From positions 62,001 to 126,000 of the forward strand of contig JANBVO010000062.1 of assembly GCA_030052745.1 (NCBI GenBank): a stretch of 64,000 nt of DNA, read 5' to 3'. The notes under the pieces were generated by a model. That model saw only the letters and a list, made by a program, of their open reading frames with translations. It was not told the origin of the DNA and ran no database searches. A program made the position numbers and the translations under genes. This document shows, one piece after another, positions 11,794 through 24,449 of the stretch; positions within the stretch are counted from its first letter, which is position 1, and each line of letters begins with the position of its first letter. This stretch comes from Pleurostoma richardsiae (taxonomy: Eukaryota > Ascomycota > Sordariomycetes > Calosphaeriales > Pleurostomataceae).

Positions 11794-12750
11794 AGGAAGA
11801 TTCGACCTCGAAGTCGCATCGTGCTGCTCGCTACCTGATGGACAATGAATTCCTCGCCGTTTAGGCTTGTCTCTTGTCTTCATGAGCCTCGAGGCCGCAG
11901 CGGAGGGACCTCATCACCAACGGAAGCTCCGGCTCTCGAACATCCGCAAGCCAACACGACTATGCATATGACATCGAGACTCCCGGCAGAGACTCACGTC
12001 AGTTTTTCCTTTCTCATTTATGAAAATTTCCCTTTGTCAACTTACGGCATGGTTAAGTGCGGGCAAGCCCCAAAGGCTGCAGAGGTTGGATGCTGAAAAG
12101 GGGATCATGAAAAATCGCATAACGAAAACGAGGGAGAAACGACAATGTCTTTCCAATATCACCGCCGCCAAACCAGATGCGCATAAAACGCTGACCGAGT
12201 ACAGGCGGCAGTGGCCGCCCTGTTGCTCCTGTTCTGTATACTAGAAAAGGGAGGATTCCTGCGTGGAACGCTTCGTAGATAGCATGTAGTTTCATCTCTC
12301 CCCAACAGGCCTGGGAATACAGATGCATTCGTGACTTGACCGCCTCAATAGCCTCCGCCGTGAAACCTTGCCATGTACCTGATGAGACGCTCCTTTAAGC
12401 ATGTCCATATCTCCCGCATGAAACAAGCATATTTTGACGGTATAGACAAAACAGAAACATGTCTTTTCTATATCCCAAGTCAGAAATAAGAATTAATACA
12501 GTACGGCCCTTTCGCCCAAGTCCTTTATCTCTTTCTCAGCCCATCATCCCATAAGTAGGTAGCTATGCCGCCGCTTCCTGAAACCGATGCAATGAGACGA
12601 AGCCGGTGGCTCCTCTTTCTGGTGTCTCTCTCCCACACTCTGTTGTACATATTAACATACACGACTGACTCTCCAGCCTCTCCATCCACGCTCAGATCCT
12701 TTCTGTCCTCCTTTTTAATACCAGGTATCTTGGTGAGGTAAATCATACCT
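11794..12750. other. shared 3' region of two convergent genes
   Basis: About 960 bases between convergent stop codons. It becomes AT-richer around 12410-12510, which fits 3' untranslated and polyadenylation sequence for both genes. No gene is supported. Confidence 0.45.
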
Positions 12751-15044
12751 TCATCCTTTATAAGCAATATACCCCCACACAACGACGACCATCCACGCGA
12801 CCCTCCACGCAGTAGTCCACACCTCCCTGACCACGACGCCCATCCTCCCCCGCCGCGGCCTCGCCGCGGCCCGCCACCTCCCTCCTCCACCCGTGAGGCC
12901 CCTGGACCCCCTCCCCGTGTAATCGTCGTAATCGTCGTCGTCGCCGCTGATCTCGATCTTCGGGCTCCTCGCCTCGCCCCAGCCCCAGCGGCCCCCGCGC
13001 CGGGGCGACGTCCCAGGCTGGTGGTGATGGTGCTGCGCGTCCTTGGGCGACGCGTTGCGCGCCTGGGCCGCCAGCCCGCCCGGCCGCACGCCGAGCGAGG
13101 AGCTGCGGTCCCGCGTGCGCGACGCCGCCGACGACGCGAGGAAGTGCGAGGCCGAGTACCCCGCGCCCGAGGTGCCCCCGTGGGCGTCGTAGTCGTCGAG
13201 CTTGGCCTTGCTGTTGAACACGGGCAGGATCGACGAGGCCTCGCCGCTGCTTCCTCCCTCGCCGGCGGCAAAGGCGGAGTCGAGCGCGAAGGGCGTCAGC
13301 CCCAGCACGGGCACCAGCAGCGCCCGGACGACCAGCAGCGCGGCGCACACGAGGGCGAACCCGCCGTACCGCGCGAAGGTGGAGATCTGGTTGGGCAGCA
13401 GGCACAGATGTGTCTGCAGCGTCGCGCTCCCATCGCCTCCTCCGGAGGAGAGCGGCGCCCCGGTGGCGGGGTCGACGGGGTTGTGCAGGCTGACCATGAG
13501 GAACCCCGGCGTCGGCACGCCCATGGCCATGCTCATGCTCTTGACCGTGATCTCCCGCACGTTCCCCTGCCTCTCGTCGTGCGCGAGCTCGCAGTAGTCG
13601 TGGTCGTCGCCCGAGAAGGCGTGCACCACGCCGCCGACCTTGTCGACGATCTGCGCCGAGTCCGCCTCGCTCAGCACGTTCTGGTACTGGTACCCCTTGG
13701 CCACCGTGATGGCGTTGCGGTGGTCCGGCACCACGGGCCCCGCCTGGCCCTTGGGCGGCTTGGTCGGCGGCCAGTGCTCGCGCATCGGCCCGCAGGGCGT
13801 GCCGGGGGGTCGGTAGAGCGGCACGTGGGTGAGCAGGATGGTGGGCAGCTCCGCCTTGGCCTCCGCCGGATCCAGGGTCAGGCTCTTCGTGAAGTCCGCA
13901 GTCTCCAGGTCCTCGATGCCGTGCTTGTGCTGCAGCTCCTCGACGTCGCCCTGCCAGAACCGCAGCTCCCTCTCGACGGCCCTCCGCTTGGTACCCTTCA
14001 CCTCATCCAGGAATATCTCCGCCGGCTTGTAGATGTTGCGCAGGTCCGCCCGCGCCGCCTCCTCGGCGCTGCGCGCGCTGAGCGAGACCGTGTCCACGGA
14101 CACAAATGAGTGATTGCCGATGACGTCCACCCGGTTCGCGTCACCGAAGTACGCCTCGAAGCGGTTCCTCACCGCCATCTTCACCTCCGACCCGAACCCC
14201 AGGTCGTGGTTCCCCGGCAGGCTCGCGATCAGCTTCCTGCCCCTCTGGCCCTCGCCCGGCTCAGTACCACCATCGTTCCAGGGCCCGAAGAATATGTCAC
14301 CGAACCGCGCGTACTCCTTCAGCCAGTAGTCCTCGCCGTACTTCTTCTTCCACTTCCGTGCGTGCGACTTCTCGCCCTCGGGACGGTGGTTCCACTCCGG
14401 GTCGACGAACTCGCCGTGTATCGTCTTCCACTCGCGGCCGCCGTCGAACAGGTCGCCGAGGAAGAACACCGTGTCCGGGTGCAGCTGCAGCTGCAGCTGG
14501 TTATAGGAACGGCGCAGGTAGTTATCGGTGATTAGGACGGTTAGGGATGATAGGGGCCATGGCCTGCCCGGGTAGGAATGGGGGTCGATAATCTGGGGGT
14601 CGGCCACGAATATGAGGTGATGAGGGTTGGCTCCTGAGGGCTAGCAGTCGAGATCTTCCAGTCAGCCACGACGACAACACATGTCCAAAGCAGTTCAGAA
14701 CTCAAAAGGGGGCCGAGTAAGAAAGAAAAAGCTCGTACCCATTTCTCCCAGTTGCTCCACCGGCAGTCGTCGACCCTGGAGCGGAACACCCACCGCTCGC
14801 CCCAGAGCAGGACGAGCACCCAGGCGACGACCAGCAGGTGCGGGAAGCTCAGCAGGCGGCGCATGGCCATGTTCCTGCGCAGCTGGCGGGCGGACCGCAG
14901 CAGCAGCGCATGCACGGCGTGGCGGCCGCGGCCGCGCCAGAACCTCCAGGCGGAGCGGGCGATCTCGCGGGCGACGGACAGGCACTCGTCTACGACGGAG
15001 GACTCCTCGTGGCGCAGGGGGTTGCTGTAGTGGTAGAGGCCCTG

Positions 15045-15079
<35 letters not shown>

Positions 15080-15134
15080 TGTAGTACGGCGGCGGCGGTG
15101 GAGGGTGGTGGTGGTGGTGAGGAGGAGGAGCCAT
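12751..15134 (-). CDS. Cdc1/Ted1-type metallophosphoesterase (GPI-ethanolamine-phosphate phosphodiesterase family)
   Basis: ER/Golgi membrane phosphodiesterase expected to remove ethanolamine phosphate from GPI-anchor mannose, as yeast Cdc1 and Ted1 do. Exons 15134-14739 and 14640-12751, joined in phase 0 over a 98-base intron, give 761 residues. Residues 1-32 are low complexity (poly-His, poly-Pro, Asn-Gly repeats). A membrane segment lies near residues 105-120 (FPHLLVVAWVLVLLW). Metal-binding blocks follow in order: ADPQ with Asp146, GDLFDGGRE, GNHD, LTHVPLYR and the diagnostic FSGDDHDYCE. Two or more C-terminal hydrophobic segments flank a disordered Ser/His/Gly-rich loop, and the chain ends in a hydrophobic stretch just before the stop. 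I chose the GCTAG acceptor over a later CTCAG because only it keeps the ANPHHLIFVADPQ block in frame. Which of the Cdc1 or Ted1 paralogues this is cannot be told from the window. Confidence 0.9.
15045..15080. repeat. hexanucleotide microsatellite encoding Asn-Gly repeats
   Basis: Six tandem GTTGCC-type units on the plus strand (the last is GTTGCT) encode an Asn-Gly run in the N-terminal tail of the metallophosphoesterase. The array keeps the reading frame if units are gained or lost, so length variation between isolates is likely. Confidence 0.85.
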
Positions 15135-16817
15135 GGTGCAGCACCTGCGGCAGCAGCAGCCATGCCCTTAGCCCGCCCCGGCTCGGCCCCTTGTGCAGTG
15201 CAGTGCAGGTTCAGAGCGGCCTTGCTACCTTGCTGCTACCCGCAACGCACACGTACGCAGCCTCTGCGTGTCTGCAGCCCCGACTGAAAGAGGGGGGGTG
15301 TGTGCCACGGGTATCGATCGGATCGGGAGGTGGGCGCCCGGCCACGGGGGTCTAGAACGCCGGCCAGTGAGGAGCTCGAGTGGGCACGCGGGAGGGTGTG
15401 TCTGCTAGTCGGACTGGTGGGCTAATTAGTCGAGGCAGTCATTAGCGAGTGGGCGACCCAGGCTGCGTGTGCGTGGTTGTGTAGTAGCTGCGTGCAGTCT
15501 GCGGTGCTGCTGCCCCTTAGCCCGGTATGATGCGAGAGGGAGCAGAGTGGTGTAGTGTAGTGTAGAGGCCGCGTCGTGCCGTAGCAAAAAGTCGGCATGT
15601 GTGTGCGTGGCCGTTGTCTGTGCCTGCTTAGCAGATCGGCCCCAGCAAAAGCACCAAACGAGTTAGCGGTTACGCAGACGCGTGGCAGCGCGGTGGGACT
15701 GCCGTGGGTCGCGCGTTACGGAGAGGCGGAGCCCGCTAACCGCCGCAGGGAGAGCCTGTCTTGCCTGTCAGCCAGTGTGGAGCGACGGGCGGTGCGAGCT
15801 GCAGGGCTCTCCTTTCTTCTCCCTCCCCTGATGCCTGACAATTTCGTGGCTTCATGTGGCTGAAGTACCCGGACGAATTGGGACAGACTCCGACCGGGAT
15901 GGATGGATGGATGGATGGATGGATACAGTACATGGATGATGGAGAGGTGGCACGGCGAAGTAACACCTCGGGCAATATTGCAACCCCTCCTTTTGCACAG
16001 AGCGTTACAAGACAATCTCACCACGGGAAACTGCCTAGTCCAACGAAAAGTGAAGACCGTTGGCTGCCGAAGGAAAAAGAGGAGCCCGAAACACTCACAG
16101 CGCCGTATCGGATCGTTTCCGCGTCTCTCGTATGCCACGGGTGCCTCTCTGTGCGACAACAGGTCCCTTGGGCCTGGCATGAATGAAACATCTCAGAGCC
16201 GGAGAGACGGAAACATTGACATCATGACAATCCATCCCCGTTGATGATCGCCAGAGAGAGTAACGGTGGATCGGCGTGTCTGTGCTGGGTGTTGCCGATG
16301 CTCTTGGCTGGTGCTCTCGTCACACAACCATCCTACCTCTCTTCACTGTCAAGTCTTCCCTCCAAGCGACAGCACGGTCAACGTCAAGGAATGCACAAGG
16401 CTGCGGACCAGCATCGCCGAGATCAATTACCTATGTTATCATGTCTAGAGTACGATGCAAGTATAATCGCACCTCTACGCTCCATCAGAAGAGAATAAAT
16501 ACAGCTGGAACAACAGCAGACACGCCGATGACACCCAAGTCAAGGTGGGTTAGGGGGAGGAGCCGAGTCCTTACACCCACGCACGTCTTCTTCTCTAATG
16601 TCTCTCATCGGCTGCGAAGAAACGCAAATTCATATCAGCGCTTCTCAGAAAACCCTCCGTGGCGGGTCTATCTCATATTCAAGAAGCAGAGTCATTCATG
16701 CCCATCAACATGCCAGGTTGCGTCTCTCTATCGCTGTGAGGAAGAAATGTATATGAGGGAAGAGAGAGGGGAAAATCATCTCAATGACTGGATCCATCAC
16801 CAGACACGAGGCTCAGA
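15135..16817. other. intergenic region upstream of the metallophosphoesterase
   Basis: 1.7 kb upstream of the phosphodiesterase start and downstream of the beta-glucosidase stop. It contains a GTGTA run at 15550-15565 and the GGAT microsatellite listed separately. Small open frames on both strands lack protein-like composition, and no gene is supported. Confidence 0.4.
15897..15924. repeat. (GGAT)7 microsatellite
   Basis: Seven perfect tandem GGAT units, noncoding. Confidence 0.95.
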
Positions 16818-19800
16818 CTAAAAGATCCATGTAAACGATTCTTTGACTTCGAAGGGAATCGTTTGCCTTGTTCATAGTTGTCAGCGTGGCTCGATTGGTG
16901 GCAACAAGAGGACGAGATGTTTGGAACGAACCTTATATCAGCAGACGACGCCCCGATCAGGATCCTGAACACGCCCTCCTCAGCGATCCACGCCCTCAGT
17001 GATGTGTCATAATACCCAACAGCGTGCTTGTCGAGGCTAATCCGGAGATGCTTCGTCTCGCCCGCGTCCAGGAAGACTTTCTCGAACGCGACCAATTCCT
17101 TCTCCGGCCGTGGCAACCTCGATTTCTCGTCCCGCACGTATATCTGGACTATCTCCGCGCCGCCGACCTCGCCGATGTTGCTGACAGCGATGATCATTTC
17201 AATGCTGCCATCTGCCACGAGGTGCTTGGAGCTGAGCGAGGGTCGGCCGTATTCGAACTCCGTGTAAGAAAGGCCGTGGCCAAAGGGGAAGAGCGGTGCC
17301 ACCTTGACGCGCTCGTAGTGCCGATAGCCGATATAGTTGTTCTCGCCGTACACGACGTCGAGGTTCTCGCCGGGCCAGTTGTGGTAAGCCGGCGCGTCTT
17401 CTAGCCTCTTGGGGAAGGTGCACTGTCAAAGTGTCAGCAAACGCCCTGGCAACCGGTTGTGCTCGCGAGAGGCAGTCCTACCGGAAGCTTCCCGCTGGGG
17501 TTCTTCAGGCCGAAGAGGACATCAGCTAGCGCATTGCCAGCTTCCTGACCCTGATACCATGCCTGGATGATGGCGGGAACTCGGTCAGCCCAAGGCATCG
17601 TCACTGGCGATCCAGACTGATTGACGACTACAGTGTTGGGGTTGGCCCTGACAACTGCCTCGATCAGCCTGTCTTGGCTCCCGTCCGATGGCAGATCCAT
17701 GGTCTGGCGGTCATAGCCCTCAGACTCCCACTCAGCGTCCAAGCCGACGATGACGACGGCGACATCGGCGGCTTTGGCTGCATCAACTGCCTCCTGCAGA
17801 TAATCGAGCTGGTCTTCCTCCTTGAAGCCGATTCGACAGCCTCCATACTTATGCGTCATGTTGAATGTCTGCTTCGACGCAGGTCGCAGTTCGTTGGTCA
17901 TCTCTACCTTCAGCTCAACTGCTTTGCCAGCCTCCATCTCGACATCGACGAGGTAATCGATCGATCCGTCGAACATGGCCTCACCTTCCTCAGTCCAGTC
18001 CCACAAGTCCAGAGCCAGCTTGCCGTCAACATACAGTCTCCCTGGCCCGACGCTCATGAAGCTGACAGTATGCTTCCCAGTACTCGTCGGCGTGAGATAC
18101 GTCGTGGCGATGGCCGACCATTCTGGACCGACCTGGGCGAGCGGCGCCGAGTCCCAGAGGAAAAGATCCGTGTTCGTCCGTCTCTGGATGACCACAGGCT
18201 GTCTCTTAAACTTGTCTCCCGCAAACCACTCGATCGTCACGCCCTGTTTCCCATCCTTGGACGTGCAGTAAGGAGAAGCTACCGGAAGCCACTTGTGGAT
18301 GTGGCAGCCCATGGCGTAGACGACATCCTGTTCGGCCGCGGCAATGATGCTGTCTAGAGGCAGGGTATTATAATAGGGATTGAGGCTGGCACTACCGCCT
18401 CCGCCTGCGATGGCTCGATTCGCATTCGGACCAATTACCGCAACCTTGGCCGTTTTCGGATTGATCGGAAGGATGTGCCCCTCGTTCTTCAGCAGTGTCA
18501 GACCCTGCGCACCGGCTTCCCGGATGAGCGCCCGCGTCTCCTCGCGGTTGTCTTCCCGTTCAGGGCCCTCCTCTGTCATGTCCTCGCCCTTCGTACGGAA
18601 CACCAAGGTCAACGCATTCTCCGCCGCCCTGTCGATATCGTCCTGGGTGATTTGTCCATCCTTGAGTGCAGCAAGGACCTTCTCGAACCTCCACTTGGTG
18701 GAGAAAGGAAACTCAACGTCACACCCGGCCTTCAGTGACTCGGCTGTTGAGTTCAGGCCGCCCCAGTCTGATATTACTGTTCTACTTACGGTCAGCTGAT
18801 CTCCTCACTTAGCACTGACGGGTTTCTACGCACCCATCATAATTCCACTCGCCCCGCAGAATGTCCTTCAGCGTATGAGTACTCATGTCGGCATGGACGC
18901 CATTGACGAGGTTATATGACGACATGACAGCCCAGGGCTTGGCCTCCCGGATGGCGATCTCGAATGGCTTCAGGTAAAGTTCTCGCAGGGGCCGCTCCGG
19001 AATTATCGAGTTGATTGTCAGCCTGTTCGTCTCCTGCTCGTTTCCGACAAAGTCTGCGCCTGGTTAGTATTGCTGGGCGTGAGGAGTCATGACCGCTGAA
19101 CTCACGCTTGATGGTCGCTGCAACCCCTTTTCCTTGCAAGCCTCGAATGTACTGGGCGGCGAGCTTCCCGGTGAGGAGAGGATCTTCAGAGAATGACTCG
19201 AAATTGCGTCCTCCTAGTGGATGGCGGTGCATGCAAACGGTCGGAGCGAGAAGGATGTTGGCGGATCTCGCCTTCACCTCATCAGCAAGATGCTGCCCGA
19301 CCTCATATAGGAGGTCTCGGTTCCAGGTTGCCGCAAGGGAGATGCCGCACGGGAATAATGCAGCCTACAGCCGGGTCAGAATGTGCCCCAGCACTCGCAG
19401 TATCAAAACCAGCTAGGCTCACTTTTGTTCCGCCGACGAAAATTCCGCCCCGAGCACCATTTGGTCCGTCGCTAGTCTTCGCAGCGGGAATGCCTTTCGA
19501 TGGAATCGACTTCGTTCTCCAAAAATCTGCTGCCGCGAGCAACGATACCTGGACCGTATTAGCGCTCCCTGAATAAATCAGAGGTGACGATTCCACGTGG
19601 CCAATACCTTCTCTTCCTGATTCAGTTGGGCGAGCTTTTTCCTGGCTAAGATTCGCCCTTTGAGCACATTGCTCTGCTGGACTGGACTATCTGGAGGCGA
19701 GATCTCTGTATCTGGTGTCGTGCTGGGGCCAACACTCTCCAGTGGTGATGCATTGGGATCGATACCGTGGTCCATCTCCAACTCCGTTGCTGAGATCAAC

Positions 19801-19868
19801 CCATGAGCCATTATATCTTCTTTCACAGATTTGGAAGTTAGACTAGAGACGAGATATGTCTCAGACAC
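16818..19868 (-). CDS. GH3 beta-glucosidase with PA14 insert, intracellular type
   Basis: Hydrolyses terminal beta-glucosyl residues (cellobiose, aryl-glucosides). Seven exons on the minus strand: 19868-19608, 19548-19423, 19364-19106, 19053-18834, 18781-17482, 17422-16932 and 16866-16818. They give 901 residues, and introns of 52-65 bases all close in phase. The GH3 N-terminal domain has the substrate loop HPLGGRNFESFSEDP and HFVGNEQE, and the nucleophile Asp294 in VISDWGG. The GH3 C-terminal domain follows. It is interrupted by a PA14 module (about residues 435-580, ending in DGKLALDLWDW), and an FnIII-like domain with HGLSYTEF ends the chain. The last exon restores the usual family ending (ESFTWIF). 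There is no signal peptide, so a cytosolic enzyme is likely. An alternative ATG at 19811 would shorten the N terminus by 19 residues; the tail before LNQEEKVSLLAAADFW is a little longer than usual. Family is certain. Confidence 0.94.
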
Positions 19869-20084
19869 TGGTCATTTGCTTCGACGGGATATACTTCAAC
19901 AGGTTCAATCCGTCAGCATCCAGACCGAGACAGGGAGTTGCGTGTGTAGCGAGCGGCAGTTCGTTCTGTCAACAATGTATTCAGAGAAGAAGGAGGAAAA
20001 GGTCCCTGATGAGGAACGGTGAGTGGCAGGTTAACAGAAGCCTTTCTTCTTCTATGGATCGAGCCTTGGTCTGGGTTCGGCGGT

Positions 20085-20096
20085 TTCTATATAGGT
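20085..20096 (-). promoter_or_regulatory. TATA-like element upstream of the beta-glucosidase
   Basis: A near-palindromic CTATATAG word lies about 220 bases upstream of the beta-glucosidase ATG, a plausible distance for a fungal core promoter with a leader of about 150 bases. Position and sequence are the only evidence. Confidence 0.3.
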
Positions 20097-22725
20097 CTTA
20101 CAGGACACCGGGATCACAGGACAAGGCACGGTACTGTCGTCTAACCGATATTTATCCGTTGGAAATGAAGACGGTGTGGGGATACGCCGTTATAAAACAA
20201 GACAAGCGCGGCGAATGCTTCCGTCCTGGCATGCTCAAGCCCAAGCAGGACTGGGAGACGGTGATGGGGTATATAATGGTACATGATGACGGGGCCAGGA
20301 CCCAGTAGTGCCACTTGCCCTAGCGGCCGTCCCGCTGGAGACACGGCGGCTGTAGGGAGATTTACAACCAACCTACGGAGGAAATGCGCTTGAAAGAGGA
20401 ATGCCGGAAAGCCGCCGAGCGTGGGGAGTGGGGAAGGCGTTGTGAGCTGGTCTCGACTTGCCCCCGGGATTAGCGAGAGACTATGTCACTTGACTTGTTT
20501 GCTCGAGGCCTCTTTCATTACGGTGTAGATTGGAAATAGCCACATCGGTAGGAACGGACCGTGTGAGCGGTGGTGCTCTTGACGTCCAAGTCCGGCGACA
20601 ACTTAGCTGCTTACCTTATATTGCATGAGGAGTATCGGCAACTTCTTGACAAGCTTAACAATTCGGCCGGGGTGGGGGGTCGACGCAGGTTCTGCAGCTT
20701 GCTGACGGCGGCATGGCTTGTCAAGGTCTCTCGATGGATGTCCCGAACGACACTGAGAGTGCGAGCCCGTAGGAATGGAACCGCCTCGCTCTCCCGGTCT
20801 CGGGGAGGTCCCCTGGGGATCGATGGCGGAGACACACAGGATCACCCCAAAAGTCGAGTTTGGCGAGCGACCCCTGGCACTCCACACGACGCTATCATGC
20901 GTGGCGACACCCAGAGCCCCAGCCGGGAAAGACGGGTGCTAGCAGCGAGCGAATCGGTGGACCCTGTCGATGCGGCGGTAAAGCCGGCCAACAACCTCTT
21001 CAATTCCTGAACGGCGTAGCATCTTCCCTCGGGTTGTTCATAAGCATCGCACTTCCCCGGCCCCGTCGGCGACGTTCGTGATATCAGACGAGCCGACTGA
21101 CATGTGCACGAAGGAAATAGTGGGCAGATGCTGTGAAGTTGGTAGGTACCCTTGGCTTTGATGACCGTCTCCGCAGAACCCCCTTTGGACCGAGCAGAGC
21201 ACGGCCGGAGTCGGGCCTCCCTGGAAAGGCTCTGGATGTTCCAGCTTATGAAGCACCTACCGCCCAATCCTCAGCGAATGTCAGACTCTATACATGTATA
21301 CGTGTAAGAAGGCAAGCTGATCGACAACCGTGAGGATCTCTGTGTAATCGAGGTCGATCTGGCGCACACGCAACGCCGGCGGAGGTGGGGTGTGACCTGA
21401 GAACATGCGCACGAGGCGGACCCATATTGGCGGGTTGTGGTCCCCGTTTCGCGTTTGGGGCGGTACGCCGGCCCGGATTCCTTGAATAGGCGAACTCGCA
21501 GCAGAAGATTGGCCGACCATTCTGGCGGGTTACCGTGTTGCCGCTTGCTGGTGACCGTCACCCATGCCTGTGTTCTCCGTACATTCGTATCAAGCTCTCC
21601 TTGCCTGCAATTGGGCGGACCGTATTCTGTTCTCTGATCTCGGCGCATAGACCGACTAGGCAGAAACAGATAAACATGTCTGAAAACCTTTCTCTAGCAC
21701 GGAAAGGCAAGCATTTGTTCCGCCGTCTTTCACAATCGTGCAAGCGACGGGATCAGGGATCCTTTGCGCTCGTACCTCATGCCTGTCCTCCTGGTGGTGG
21801 TACCTTGCCATTGCTAGCGTCCGGCGAATTTCCCTGCCGAACCAGAGACGAGACAGGTGCGGATGCGCGGCGGTTTTTTGTGCCATGCGTTCAGCGCACT
21901 AATCTGACCAGCATTCGGAAGAAGCCAGACGATGAAACGTCGACGACGGAGGCTGGAGTGAGGCACCAATTCGGCCCTCGTCCGTCCAGCGCCCTGGCAT
22001 GGTTGGCCGATCCAGACGCGGGGCAGTGCGGTGTCATCGACAGTAGCATGGCAGGGTCACGTCACTCGCGAGTATAATCTCTACCAGGGACACGACTGGC
22101 GGATTTGCAGCATCCTGTCATCTATCGGAATCAAGCTGCGTTGGAGGAACCAGGTTGACTAAGAAACCGATGCACGTCTGCATGCTAGATCCTGAAGATA
22201 GGGCCACCGGAAGTGGACGCTGCACCGAAGGGCACCGGAGCTTTCTTCGAGTTAGCGTGATGCAAGGCCACTGGTGCCAGGCGAAGACTCTGACGACACA
22301 CTCGGGCCCTGAGGAAGTGGGCTTAGTGTAGAACGGATCAAGATCCGTCGGATACTTTGATCCACGTGGATGCTCTGTGGTCTTCTGTAGGTACGGTCAC
22401 ATGCATGCCTGTCATCTTCCAGGGTCCTGGAGTCACGACTGACGAGATCGCATCCTCTTCGTCTCTGCCTAGATCGGAGAGTAGGTAGGCAGAGCGGCGA
22501 GTGAAGAGAAGAGGCACAAAGTCTGTGACGACAGAGACGTTGTGGATGTCAACTTTGGAGCCTCTTAGAAGCTGGAGAGGTGTCTCGGGTGGGAAACCAC
22601 AACAGCAAATCGGAGCGATGCCTTCCAATCTGGCATATACGCACTTGAGGCTTCGTCTCCCTCGTGACTGCCCAGATGGTCAGAGTCGAAACTTCCCTGC
22701 TCGGCATGAAGAGCGCAAAGGAGAT

Positions 22726-22775
22726 AAGGTACCTGCTGTATCTAAGGTAAGTACCTGGTAACCCAAGGTACCTAT
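22726..22775. repeat. AGGTACCT-type repeat patch 1
   Basis: A 50-base stretch with three AAGGTA words, two GGTACCT half-palindromes and a GTACCTGGTA step, ending in AAGGTACCTATC. It is similar in vocabulary to patches at 37886-37957 and 59246-59277. Noncoding. Confidence 0.6.
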
Positions 22776-23624
22776 CTCACCTTGCTTCGTTTCTTTCTCT
22801 TTCCCTAATGTTTTATCGAGTTCGATCGTTTTCGATCAAGCCTTCCCACTCCGGACTTTTCCACCCTGCATCAATTCTATCCTTACCTAGTCACGGTCTA
22901 ATCACAACGCCGTTCCCTGCTTCTCAACACCCCTAGCTGTGATCTATCGTCGCGCTTCCTTGACCGTTGAGATCCCCAACGCATCACACATACCTCGGTA
23001 CATCGACAGGCAAATCCCACCAAGGAGCAGCCAGGTTCGTATTTGCTTCCGGATGATGAATGGTCTCGCCTAAGTAATGCCACCACCTCCCGCCTCTTGA
23101 ATGCACCTGCTGCTGGGTTGTTCTTCCCTTGCTTCCGGATACAACCCTGCCTGTTGAGTGACACGGCGTGGGCGGCACCGAGAAGGCCATGTGGAGTGAG
23201 CAATGGGACGAGGAAGACGCGAGTCGCTCAAGCTACAGCAGGCTGAAGTCACACGGCTCAAGAAGAGCGAGGCGAGAGACGAGCGCGGAAAGACGCACTC
23301 CTTCCCCCCAGATGGTGTCTAACCCCCGTCTGCCGTCTCATCGTCCAATCCAACCTGTCGGCTCGGCCGCCGTGGGACTCGAACTGGGGACTGGCTGCCT
23401 TTCATGCGACGCAGACTACCTAACCTCCATCGCCCGAGCACAGCTCTGAACAGTCTCAAATCCATGGCTTATGACTGTATCCATCTTCTTGGTTTAAGTC
23501 CGACTCCAGCGATGCATCCTGTCTCTGAGAAGAGCAGAAAACCTTTCTGGGACTCTGGTCTGTGCCAAGATGTGCTCGGAAGCTGCATCCGCGTCTTAAC
23601 TATCGGCTAATATATCATCGCAGG

Positions 23625-23646
23625 GGTGTCATATGCGCATGACACC
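23625..23646. repeat. 22-base imperfect palindrome
   Basis: Arms GGTGTCAT and ATGACACC are perfect inverted repeats around a six-base centre (ATGCGC). No gene is nearby. It could be a dimeric protein-binding site or chance. Confidence 0.6.
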
Positions 23647-24351
23647 TGGGACACCACTATGGGGGTCGCATCGCAGATCTGCCCAGTTGGCACTCTAGGA
23701 CTCTCGCGGGCCTAGCTTCAGTGCATGTACGGGGCCGCCCTTAGTCTCACTGGTCGACTACGCGTGATATAATGGCATAGTCGCATGAGAACACGTCTCA
23801 CACCCCAGGCCAGCTTATCAGTGCGGCCTGTCCAAGATATCGTCATGTCAAGTAGGGATGTCGAATACCTCGTGCGTAGGAATCTGGCGCCTACTCGAGG
23901 TTCGCAACTACACGTTCGTTGCGGCAACTCTCGTCAGTCAGCCCAGGTTCTCGACTTCACGTTGTTCTGTCCTTTCGCCACTTTCTTGTGTTTTAGGGCT
24001 TCAAGAATTTCTGGATGATCACAGCAATGAAGGGTTCGGAATGCCGAGCCGAACTTTCCTCCACACCTACTTGTTTCGCAATAAGGTCAACATTCTCTTC
24101 CTCCGCTTGCGAAGCCTGCATTATCTTCTTGCTTCTAAAGCATTCACTCTACGGCAGAGACGACTGCAGTCATACTGTTTGCACAATTCATAGCACACAT
24201 TATTGATTGCTTGAGTTTTAGGTTATGCTATGTACCTCACGACTGACCAGCCAAAAGATGCCGCGAGAAGTGACTTGCTTGGCCGCAACCAGCGCCTACA
24301 TGCACAAGGTCTCAATGAGTTGTTCAGGCAATATCGACATCTCATATATGC

Positions 24352-24449
24352 GCTACTCACGGAAAAGACAGAAAACTCGTGAGAGGCTCATTCTTCTGAG
24401 GCTACTCACGGAAAAGACAGAAAACTCGTGAGAGGCTCATTCTTCTGAG
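24352..24449. repeat. exact 49-base tandem duplication
   Basis: The unit starting GCTACTCACGG and ending CTTCTGAG occupies 24352-24400 and is repeated without a mismatch at 24401-24449. Absence of any divergence suggests a recent duplication, or an assembly artefact. Noncoding. Confidence 0.95.

Noticed and set aside
13021-14109. 362-codon + strand frame inside the metallophosphoesterase gene
   Set aside because: Antisense shadow with biased composition. The minus strand contains all metal-site motifs.
23364-23437. tRNA-like stretch on the minus strand (CCAGTTCGAGTC T-loop-like word)
   Set aside because: The T-loop word is present but the T-stem, acceptor and D-stem do not pair, and no anticodon loop with a preceding T could be placed.
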